Translations under genes and position numbers: made by a program
The notes under the pieces: model-generated
Seen by the model: only the letters and a program-made list of their open reading frames with translations
Database searches by the model: none
What the model was told of the DNA's origin: nothing
Part shown: positions 1-7,190 of the stretch, in pieces
Layout: each line of letters begins with the position of its first letter
How positions within the stretch are numbered: position 1 is the first letter of the stretch
Source of the DNA: UBA724 sp049596815
GTDB lineage: Bacteria > Bacteroidota > Bacteroidia > Flavobacteriales > Flavobacteriaceae
Length of the DNA stretch: 14,555 nucleotides
Assembly: GCA_049596815.1 (NCBI GenBank)
Contig: JBMYLY010000038.1
Coordinates: forward strand, 1 to 14,555
Direction of reading: 5' to 3'

Positions 1-213
1 TTTGGACAATCCCGCTAAAGAAAATTGTTTTTCAGCATTGAGCCAGGATTTGGGAGCTTTCTTTTCATATAGAAGATAGTGTATTACATGTTGGCGTACC
101 CATTCTTCAGGAGTAAGGGAAACAAATTTTTTGCGAATAACATCGAATATTTGCCGTCCCTTTTCACTATTTTTGATACGAAACTGATATGTGTCAAATG
201 CGAGTTTGATCAT
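1..213 (-). CDS. HsdR N-terminal-domain protein (HSDR_N_2-like), partial, 3' end off the left edge
   Basis: This is an open frame from an ATG at 213 down to the window edge, giving 71 N-terminal residues and no stop. The visible part carries a tryptophan/arginine motif (TPEEWVRQHVIHYLL, about residues 35-49) and a lead-in with QFRIKNSEKGRQIFDVIRKKF. I recognise these as typical of the short Bacteroidota proteins annotated as type I restriction enzyme HsdR N-terminal-domain proteins. The nuclease-like core expected further on (an acidic residue, then E-x-K) lies outside the window, so activity cannot be judged. In this phylum the gene commonly sits next to and divergent from holA, as here, with no restriction genes nearby. 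It is therefore probably a stand-alone protein of unknown role rather than part of a restriction system. No Shine-Dalgarno sequence is seen. Confidence 0.75.
   Translation of the reverse strand, partial: MIKLAFDTYQFRIKNSEKGRQIFDVIRKKFVSLTPEEWVRQHVIHYLLYEKKAPKSWLNAEKQFSLAGLSK
150..175 (+). promoter_or_regulatory. Possible holA promoter (-33 TTTG, -7 TATTTTTG)
   Basis: TATTTTTG at 168-175 matches the Bacteroidota -7 consensus TAnnTTTG exactly, and a TTTG lies at 150-153. The spacing of 14 bases is shorter than the usual 17-23, so the upstream half is doubtful. The 23-base gap between the divergent genes is too small for two promoters, so a holA promoter would have to lie inside the HsdR-N gene, as this one does. 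Confidence 0.25.
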
Positions 214-236
214 ATTGCAAAATTGATAAAAAAGCT

Positions 237-1241
237 TTGAATTCCCTCCAAAGTATTTTAACGGATGTTAAGGATAAAAAGTTTTCTCCCGTCTATTTCT
301 TAATGGGAGATGAGCCTTATTTTATCGATATCATTGAAAAAGCTTTGTCTGAAAACGTACTTACTGAAGAGGAAAAGGCTTTTAATCAAACTTTGTTTTA
401 CGGAAAAGACTCAAATATTCCTGACATTGTTGATGCATGTAAACGCTATCCGATGATGGCAGAGCGTCAACTGATTGTTGTTCGTGAAGCGCAAGAATTG
501 TCTAGAGCTGTCGAAAAGTTGGTGGACTATGTGGCACAACCTCAACCTTCTACTGTGTTGGTGGTGTGTTATAAATACAAATCTTTAGACAAGCGTAAAA
601 AGCTTTATAAGACACTTCAGGAAGGTAGTGTGATTTTTGAAAGCAAAAAGCTCTACGAAAATCAAGTTCCAGATTGGATCCAACGTTGGGTCAAAAACCG
701 CAAAAGATCTATTAATACAAAAGCATCGCATCTGTTGGTGGAGTGCTTGGGTACAGAATTAAGCGCCATAGAACGGGCACTTGATAAATTGATGTTGTTG
801 GTTGCTTCAGGAGAAGAAATTACTGAAAATCACATTGAAAAACATATAGGCTTTAGTAAAGATTACAACAATTTTGAGCTTCGCAAAGCATTGGGTTCAG
901 GAAATGTGGCTCATGCGCAACGTATCTGTAAGTATTTTTCACAACACCCGCGTCAGCACCCAATCGTTGTTACGTTGTCTACACTTCACAGTTTTTTTAT
1001 GCAACTTTTGCAGTACCACGCATTAGAAGATCGCAAGCCCAATCATGTGTCTCGCGTATTGGGCATCCGTCCGTTTTTCGTTTCTGAATACCAGCAGGCT
1101 GCCCGCAGATATCCTATGAAATCATTGGCTTTTATACTGGGAAAAATCAGAGAAACTGACATGCAAGCCAAAGGAGTAGGAATAGGTGCTGTGAGCCACG
1201 GGGACTTGCTTAAACAACTTGTCAACGAGATAGGAGGCTAG
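237..1241 (+). CDS. holA: DNA polymerase III delta subunit
   Basis: This 334-residue protein is the delta subunit of the clamp-loader complex, which opens the sliding clamp during replication. Recognisable family stretches are FLMGDEPYFID (residues 21-31), YPMMAERQLIVV (71-82) and the helical middle segment LGTELSAIERALDKL (171-185). A C-terminal collar-like part follows, with the VLGIRPFFVSEY and GIGAVSHGDLLKQL segments. Length and order agree with the family. The start is TTG at 237: the frame is closed by TGA at 207-209 and contains no ATG before it. An ATT at 222 would be the only other upstream choice. The last codon overlaps the stop of the convergent E1 gene. No ribosome binding site is visible. 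Confidence 0.93.
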   Translation: MNSLQSILTDVKDKKFSPVYFLMGDEPYFIDIIEKALSENVLTEEEKAFNQTLFYGKDSNIPDIVDACKRYPMMAERQLIVVREAQELSRAVEKLVDYVAQPQPSTVLVVCYKYKSLDKRKKLYKTLQEGSVIFESKKLYENQVPDWIQRWVKNRKRSINTKASHLLVECLGTELSAIERALDKLMLLVASGEEITENHIEKHIGFSKDYNNFELRKALGSGNVAHAQRICKYFSQHPRQHPIVVTLSTLHSFFMQLLQYHALEDRKPNHVSRVLGIRPFFVSEYQQAARRYPMKSLAFILGKIRETDMQAKGVGIGAVSHGDLLKQLVNEIGG

Positions 1242-3628
1242 CGAAGCTCAGGATAATTATTTGGGTCTGCTTCGTGAAGTATGGAGTAGGCTGCCTCAAC
1301 AATGTCATCCGTAGAAGGCTTCGAAAAATAATCTCCATCAGAACCATAAGCTGGTCTATGCGCTTTAGCGCTCAACAATTTGGGTGGGCTGTCCAATAGT
1401 TGAAACACTTGCTGATTTTCTAACAATTGACTTAAGATATAGGCGGTTCCTCCACCGGGTACATCTTCATCGACTACCAAAAGGCGGTTTGTTTTGGAGA
1501 TGCTATTCTTTATGTCCTCCTTGCGGTCAAATGGGAGTAGGCTTTGTATGTCTATTACCTCTGCATCAACACCCATTTGTTTCAATTCTTCTGCAGCCTC
1601 CATGACAAGTCGTAGGGTAGATCCATAAGATACTATGGTCAGATCTTTTCCTTGACGCAGGGTCTCAACTACGCCCAAAGGGACTGTAAAAGATCCTAAA
1701 TTCTTGGGCATAGTCTCTTTTAGCCTGTAGCCATTCAATGATTCAATGACCAGTGCAGGGTCTTCACCCTGTAAAAGGGTGTTGTACATACCAGCGGCTT
1801 GTGTCATATCCCTAGGAACGAGCACATACATCCCTCGCAACAAGTGAATGAGACCACCCATAGGGGAGCCAGAATGCCAAATACCCTCAAGCCTGTGGCC
1901 ACGCGTACGAATGATCAGCGGCGCAATTTGCTTGCCGTGGGTACGATAGTGCAGGCTGGCCAAATCATCGCTCATGATTTGTAAAGCATACAATACATAA
2001 TCCAAATATTGAATTTCTGCTATTGGACGAAGACCACGTAAGGCCATCCCAATACCTTCACCAATAATCGTGGCTTCACGAATCCCACGATCTGCCACGC
2101 GATGTACGCCAAATTTGCTCTGCAAACCTTCTAATCCTTGGTTTACATCCCCAATTTTGCCCGAATCTTCTCCAAAGATCAATAAGTTGTTATGCTTGTT
2201 GAGCAAGGCTTCGAAATTGTCACGCAATAGAATTCTTCCATCAACTCTTTTTGCGTTCTCATCATATGCAGGCTCTACTTGAGCGACATTTAAAGAGGAA
2301 CTGGAGAATTCGTTGTACAGTTTGGCACTGAATTTAGGTTGTATTTCATCAGTGTAATGCTCGATCCAATCGGTGAGTTTTTTGTGATATTTACTTTGTA
2401 AACGAACAGATATTCGCAAAGCTTTTCGAGCAGTATTTGCAACTTTTTTTCGACTAGGAGCTTTGTCTTTTTCCAATTGAAGCGCAAGTTTTCCAATCGT
2501 GGTGTCATTAAAAAACTGAAGAATATTAATAAGCGCTTTTACTTCTTTGAATATAGGTGATAAACTGTCTGACCATGCTGTATTTTTGGCTTCTTTTGCT
2601 GTTTGCTCGGCAACTTTATCTATGGCATCAAGCTCTTCTGTGGTAGCTAAGTTGGAACGCACAATCCATTCTCTGAATCGCAGGTTGCAATCGTGTTTTT
2701 GTTCCCATTCCAAGCGCTCTTTGGATTTGTAGCGTTCATGAGAACCCGATGTGGAGTGTCCAAGTGGCTGTGTGAGTTCGGTCACATGCACCAAAACTGG
2801 AATGTGATGATTGCGTGCCAACTGAGATGCCTTTTGATAGGTATCAATAAGAGCAGCATAATCCCACCCTTTGACTTCAAAAATTTCAAATCCTTTTTTT
2901 TGTGTAGTACGTTTAAAACCAAATAAGGCTTCAGAAATACTTTCTTTCGTTGTTTGATAGCTATTGTCTACAGAAATACCGTATCCGTCATCCCAAACGC
3001 TTATCACCATTGGGATTTGGTGTACACCTGCTGCATTAATAGATTCAAAAAACAAGCCTTCACTAGTACTGGCATTACCAATGGTGCCCCAAGCAACCTC
3101 ATTACCGTTAACAGAAAATTTTTCATCCCTAAATGCTGACTCTTCTCGATACAACTTGGAAGCCATGGCCAAGCCCACGAGCCTCGGCATCTGAGCAGCC
3201 GTACATGACACATCAGAACTGGAATTGTAGCGGTCAGTTTGAGAAAGCCAATTTCCTTTAAGGTCTAAAAAATCGGTATTGAAATGGCCACCCATTTGTC
3301 GACCTGCAGACATAGGTTCTGCTTCAGGGTCTGTATGGGCATAAAGACCTGCAAACAATTGTTGTGGGGTCAGCGCCCCAAGTGCCATCATAAAAGTTTG
3401 GTCTCGGTAATATCCAGAACGGTGATCCCCTTTTTCAAAGGCTTTGGCCATAGCCAGTTGGGGCAATTCTTTTCCGTCGCCAAAAATCCCAAACTTTGCC
3501 TTTCCGGTCAGTACCTCTTTACGTCCCAATAGGCTTACAGCACGGCTTGTACTAGCGATTTTATAATCCTCTAACACTTCCTTTTTAAAAGACTCAAAAG
3601 AAATTTTAGATGTAAGTTCTTTTATCAT
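1238..3628 (-). CDS. 2-oxo acid dehydrogenase E1, alpha and beta subunits fused (probably branched-chain type)
   Basis: This 796-residue thiamine-diphosphate enzyme would decarboxylate a 2-oxo acid and pass the acyl group to a lipoylated E2. Residues about 1-375 are E1 alpha. The cofactor region GNASTSEGLFFESINAAG (185-202) is followed by DDGYGIS (213-219), and the phosphorylation-loop-like segment GHSTSGSHERYKSKERLEWE is at 290-309. A charged helical linker covers about 380-460. E1 beta spans about 465-796, with FGEDSGKIGDVNQG (485-498), RVADRGIREATIIGEGIGMA (510-529), HSGSPMGGLIH (585-595) and VDEDVPGGGTAY (719-730). In Bacteroidota such fusions are usually assigned to branched-chain 2-oxo acids; substrate is inferred. 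No E2 or E3 gene lies in the window. A TTG at 3649 extends the frame by seven codons but falls inside a -7 promoter box, so the ATG at 3628 is preferred. Confidence 0.9.
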   Translation of the reverse strand: MIKELTSKISFESFKKEVLEDYKIASTSRAVSLLGRKEVLTGKAKFGIFGDGKELPQLAMAKAFEKGDHRSGYYRDQTFMMALGALTPQQLFAGLYAHTDPEAEPMSAGRQMGGHFNTDFLDLKGNWLSQTDRYNSSSDVSCTAAQMPRLVGLAMASKLYREESAFRDEKFSVNGNEVAWGTIGNASTSEGLFFESINAAGVHQIPMVISVWDDGYGISVDNSYQTTKESISEALFGFKRTTQKKGFEIFEVKGWDYAALIDTYQKASQLARNHHIPVLVHVTELTQPLGHSTSGSHERYKSKERLEWEQKHDCNLRFREWIVRSNLATTEELDAIDKVAEQTAKEAKNTAWSDSLSPIFKEVKALINILQFFNDTTIGKLALQLEKDKAPSRKKVANTARKALRISVRLQSKYHKKLTDWIEHYTDEIQPKFSAKLYNEFSSSSLNVAQVEPAYDENAKRVDGRILLRDNFEALLNKHNNLLIFGEDSGKIGDVNQGLEGLQSKFGVHRVADRGIREATIIGEGIGMALRGLRPIAEIQYLDYVLYALQIMSDDLASLHYRTHGKQIAPLIIRTRGHRLEGIWHSGSPMGGLIHLLRGMYVLVPRDMTQAAGMYNTLLQGEDPALVIESLNGYRLKETMPKNLGSFTVPLGVVETLRQGKDLTIVSYGSTLRLVMEAAEELKQMGVDAEVIDIQSLLPFDRKEDIKNSISKTNRLLVVDEDVPGGGTAYILSQLLENQQVFQLLDSPPKLLSAKAHRPAYGSDGDYFSKPSTDDIVEAAYSILHEADPNNYPELR

Positions 3629-3646
3629 AGGGACCCAAAAGGAGTG

Positions 3647-3679
3647 CAAATTTACAAAATTCAGATCGCAATTGCCAAT
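3647..3679 (-). promoter_or_regulatory. Promoter of the E1 gene (ATTG, 21 bases, TAAATTTG)
   Basis: On the minus strand TAAATTTG (3654 down to 3647) matches the Bacteroidota -7 consensus TAnnTTTG fully. ATTG (3679-3676), a three-of-four match to the -33 TTTG, lies 21 bases upstream, within the normal range. The 18 bases between the box and the ATG at 3628 suggest a leader of roughly a dozen bases. The promoter sits in the 65-base gap after the M1-like gene, so E1 is probably transcribed on its own. Confidence 0.5.
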
Positions 3680-3693
3680 CTGGGTTCAACAGC

Positions 3694-6495
3694 TCAAAAC
3701 CAAGATCTTGTAAACAAGCCAAATAGTTCCTCTGGATCGGCAGCCAAAGTAAATCGAATTTTAGATGCGTATTGATGGTCATCTACTTCCCAGCCCAAAT
3801 TCGAATATACTGGAAAATAGAGCTGTAAATAGTTCTGGACGATATTGATTCCCAAACCAGCGTCGTAGATAAAGGTGGTAGGATTGCTTTTGTTTTTAAC
3901 AACTCCTAGGTCCGTATATGCCTCTAAGGCGCGCCAAAGGGTAGTAGATAGGTTTGTTGTTAATATCCATTTATCAGCTTGGGGAATATCTAAAAACGAC
4001 TTGAAACCGCCTTCAGCCATGACAAACTGTTGACTGTAAAAACCACTGTTCTCTGACCTTCCAAAAAGATTGTAGTTAAATGCATAATCATTTACTCTAG
4101 AAACACCAAAATTGTAAAATGCACCATTATTATTATTAAGAAAAGCACCCCCAAACACACGAAAATAGAATTGCCTAGCTTCTCTGTAAAACTTTCGATG
4201 CGTATAAGAAAGACTTATTTTGGAAAACGCATTTCCAATTTGAAGCTCTGAATACAATGATTGAGTTTTTGCGCTGCTGTAATTGCTTTTGACATAGGAA
4301 ATAGCACCCAAATCATAGCTGGGCAAAGATGTCTTTTGCATATCATTTTCTCTATCGAGGGAGATATAACGCACGCCAACTGCCGACCTGCGATTGTCGT
4401 TGATTCCGTAAGGTCTGAACAACCAACTTATTGATGGAGAAAACCTGTAATAGCGTAGCTCAGGGGCATAGTGATAGCTTTGAAAAGACAATCCATATTG
4501 TATTTGACTCAATGACTTGTCTTGATAGTACTTTCTAAAAAACATTTTAGCGTCTCCATTTAAGTTATTCCCTTTTGTGGAGTATTGAGGCGATACACTT
4601 AAAAACAAAGGATGTTTCATAGCTAAGCCATTGTTAATCATCATACCCGCCAACAAACCATCGTAAGCATTAAAACTTAAATCAGGCACTACAAACCATT
4701 GCTTTGCATGACTTGTCGGAATGTCTTCGAAAAAACTAATTTTTGTTTTTCTTCGAACTTTATGGGAAAGAGATGTAAAATTATTGTTGTTTAGATTTAT
4801 TTCAACAATATCTTGATCAGGGTTGATTACCAAAAAATCCGCAAAATTGTTGTCTAAGCGTAGGTTTTGCGTATACAATCCACCCGACATCCACATGGTA
4901 TGCACTAATGAATCTCCTTTATATAGCGCCAATGGAATAGGCGCTTTTGATTGGGTTCGATTGATGATCTCATAAACGGTTTCGTTGTTGTTTTCTCGCT
5001 TGGCTTTGAGTACATAATCTACCAATCCGGTTTCTGACAGATACCCATCAAAAAACCATGTGGCTCTATTGTTTGTAACATTTGTAAGCAGATTTTGAAA
5101 GGATTTTTCATGTAAAACTTTGTCCTGATTTTGGGCAAAATATGACTGAATACTGTGGTCAACCACATCTCCTTCAGATTTTTGCATCAGTCTTAAACCA
5201 AGACCGACTCTGGCTGGATTGGTGATTTTTCGATTGTATTTAGACAATTTTTCTTTCGGAGTGTCTAAAGGCTGGGTAACATTTTGTCGTGTAGCAAAAC
5301 CTGCCAATAATACATGTCTGTCATTAAAATACGCTTTTGAAAACTCATAATTTTCAAAACCAGGAATATCGTCCAAATTACCCAACATTTTTAAGCCTGA
5401 TCGATGGGTGTCAACATATTTCATAAAGAGGTACTGAGCCATACCATCCACCAACCAAGGTTGATTTCTATAGGTGGTACGGGTGTTTTCGTAAACCAAA
5501 TTATATATCAATGTTTTGGCCATCTTAAGACTTAGGATTTGATGCTTTGGTAAGGGTTTTAGCGTATCGTAAAGCAATTCTAACCCAACAATCGGGTGAT
5601 TGTTGTAAGATGCCGATTGTAAAAACCAAGATTGTTTATTTCCAATTGGAAAATAAGAAGCCACAAAGCCCAATAGTTGCTGTAAATCCTCTTTCGCTTT
5701 TTCGAGATGGATTGATTTGTCAGCTAGGTCTGTGACAAATTCAAATTTCCCAATAGTGAGCGTATCAAAGTCGGACTGATGTTCAAGCTCAAGAGCTATT
5801 TTTTTAACATTTTTTTGCTTACCAATCCAATTAGCAACCTTACCATCAACCGACTTTGATCCTGAGACTGAAATGGCCATTTGCATTTCTTTTGGATAGC
5901 TAAATGACAATTGATGTGTTGCTGGTTGAAGACTTATGTCATCAAATCCAAGGTTTGAATCGAGTGCCCACGTGCCATCACTGTGCAAATACGCAAAGAG
6001 CAATTGCCAATTGTTAAGCATGAGTTCTTTTTTGTTTGAGATACCATAGCCTGTAAAACGATCGCTAGGAAGTTTTAAGATGTAGTCAGTAAAGAGTGAT
6101 AAGCTCGTTCCAGGAGATATACCTTCAGTGATTTCCAACTCAATTATATCGGGCTGATTTTCAACACGTTTCCATACGAGTGCTCGACCCTGTGAAGAAA
6201 AATTTAGAATGTTTGTGTATCCCTTGTCGGAGGTGGATGATTTTTCAAAACGAAAGTCATAATCATCAGAAAGTTTTTTTGACAAGGGAGATGCTGTACC
6301 TGTGTAAGCGTTGTTCCAATCATAAATGTAGATTTTGTGAAGTGTTGAATTGCTATGGTTGAAAAAAACCATCTTTTGACGTACTTCAATCTGTTTTTGA
6401 TCGGGAAAAAAATTGGCTACGGCTTTATATAAATGTTGACCTACCAATAGGTTAGAAAACAAAAGAAGCCCAACTACAATAGGGTTAAGTTTCAT
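3694..6495 (-). CDS. Secreted M1-peptidase-like protein with lost zinc site and C-terminal outer-membrane beta-barrel-like domain
   Basis: This is a 933-residue protein with an apparent Sec signal peptide (basic MKLN, hydrophobic core to about residue 18, possible cleavage near 19-20). Residues about 20-260 resemble the beta-rich N-terminal domain of M1 aminopeptidases. Residues about 260-490 resemble the gluzincin domain: WLVDGMAQY (347-355) matches the WLxEGxAxY motif that carries the third zinc ligand, but has Asp for Glu. The HExxH position aligns with KTLIY (327-331), so both histidines and the catalytic glutamate are absent. Residues about 600-933 show alternating aromatic/polar strands and end in an aromatic residue (RSWF), as in outer-membrane barrels. 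The protein is probably a binding or structural one at the cell surface, not a peptidase. Its ATG overlaps the LOG stop codon (TAATG), indicating translational coupling. Function is unknown. Confidence 0.75.
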   Translation of the reverse strand: MKLNPIVVGLLLFSNLLVGQHLYKAVANFFPDQKQIEVRQKMVFFNHSNSTLHKIYIYDWNNAYTGTASPLSKKLSDDYDFRFEKSSTSDKGYTNILNFSSQGRALVWKRVENQPDIIELEITEGISPGTSLSLFTDYILKLPSDRFTGYGISNKKELMLNNWQLLFAYLHSDGTWALDSNLGFDDISLQPATHQLSFSYPKEMQMAISVSGSKSVDGKVANWIGKQKNVKKIALELEHQSDFDTLTIGKFEFVTDLADKSIHLEKAKEDLQQLLGFVASYFPIGNKQSWFLQSASYNNHPIVGLELLYDTLKPLPKHQILSLKMAKTLIYNLVYENTRTTYRNQPWLVDGMAQYLFMKYVDTHRSGLKMLGNLDDIPGFENYEFSKAYFNDRHVLLAGFATRQNVTQPLDTPKEKLSKYNRKITNPARVGLGLRLMQKSEGDVVDHSIQSYFAQNQDKVLHEKSFQNLLTNVTNNRATWFFDGYLSETGLVDYVLKAKRENNNETVYEIINRTQSKAPIPLALYKGDSLVHTMWMSGGLYTQNLRLDNNFADFLVINPDQDIVEINLNNNNFTSLSHKVRRKTKISFFEDIPTSHAKQWFVVPDLSFNAYDGLLAGMMINNGLAMKHPLFLSVSPQYSTKGNNLNGDAKMFFRKYYQDKSLSQIQYGLSFQSYHYAPELRYYRFSPSISWLFRPYGINDNRRSAVGVRYISLDRENDMQKTSLPSYDLGAISYVKSNYSSAKTQSLYSELQIGNAFSKISLSYTHRKFYREARQFYFRVFGGAFLNNNNGAFYNFGVSRVNDYAFNYNLFGRSENSGFYSQQFVMAEGGFKSFLDIPQADKWILTTNLSTTLWRALEAYTDLGVVKNKSNPTTFIYDAGLGINIVQNYLQLYFPVYSNLGWEVDDHQYASKIRFTLAADPEELFGLFTRSWF

Positions 6496-7178
6496 TAGAA
6501 ATTGGGGCCAGTATCTTCGTTAGTATAGAATTTTTCTAAAACAGCTATGACCTCATCTGCTGTATCCACACACGAAAACAGTGCAAGGTCTTCTTTGCTT
6601 ATTTTTTTGTTTTCTAGTAGGGTCATTTTGATCCACTCCATCATTCCAGACCAAAAAGAAGTGCCTACCATGATGATGGGGAATTTCTTGATTTTAAAGG
6701 TCTGAATGAGCGTCAAAGCCTCAAACAACTCGTCGAGGGTGCCAAAGCCACCAGGCATGACAATAAATGCCTGTGAGTATTTTACAAACATCACTTTTCG
6801 GACAAAAAAGTAGTCGAAATTTATGGACTTGTCATGATCTATGTATGGGTTGTTGTTTTGTTCGAACGGCAATTCAATATTGAGTCCAACAGAAACCCCT
6901 CCTGCCTCTTGCGCCCCTTTGTTTGCAGCTTCCATGATTCCGGGACCACCACCAGTGATCACACCAAAACCCAGCTTCACAACACGTGCGGCTATGTTTG
7001 TGGTCAGTTGGTAATCGGATTCTTCAGGTTTGGTGCGTGCAGAGCCAAAAATAGACACACAGGGATTGAGCAAGCCCATTTGTTCAAAACCATTGACAAA
7101 TTCGCCCATGATTTTAAAAAGCATCCAAGAATTTTTGGTTTTGAGCTCGTTTAGACCTTTTCCGTTGTTTTCTATCAT
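6495..7178 (-). CDS. LOG-family protein (TIGR00730 Rossmann fold; nucleotide 5'-monophosphate phosphoribohydrolase-like)
   Basis: This 227-residue cytosolic protein belongs to the Lonely Guy family, whose characterised members release a base such as a cytokinin from its riboside 5'-monophosphate; some bacterial members act on purine nucleotides. The diagnostic motifs are both present: GGGPGIMEAANKGA (76-89) and PGGFGTLDE (142-150), with the conserved R127/K128 in the VRKVMF segment. Length is typical. The natural substrate cannot be read from the sequence. It starts 12 bases after the uvrA stop and its own stop shares a base with the next ATG, so uvrA, this gene and the M1-like gene are very likely one transcript. 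The older label of lysine decarboxylase for this family is not supported. Confidence 0.92.
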   Translation of the reverse strand: MIENNGKGLNELKTKNSWMLFKIMGEFVNGFEQMGLLNPCVSIFGSARTKPEESDYQLTTNIAARVVKLGFGVITGGGPGIMEAANKGAQEAGGVSVGLNIELPFEQNNNPYIDHDKSINFDYFFVRKVMFVKYSQAFIVMPGGFGTLDELFEALTLIQTFKIKKFPIIMVGTSFWSGMMEWIKMTLLENKKISKEDLALFSCVDTADEVIAVLEKFYTNEDTGPNF

Positions 7179-7190
7179 AATTTTAACAAA

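Noticed and set aside
3701..3710. Palindrome CAAGATCTTG near the end of the M1-like gene as a terminator
   Set aside because: It lies inside the coding sequence, has a short stem with no loop and no following T-run, so it does not look like an intrinsic terminator.
6834..7154. 106-codon plus-strand frame opposite the LOG gene
   Set aside because: It lies antisense to a clearly conserved gene, has no family resemblance and no start signals, and is a shadow frame.
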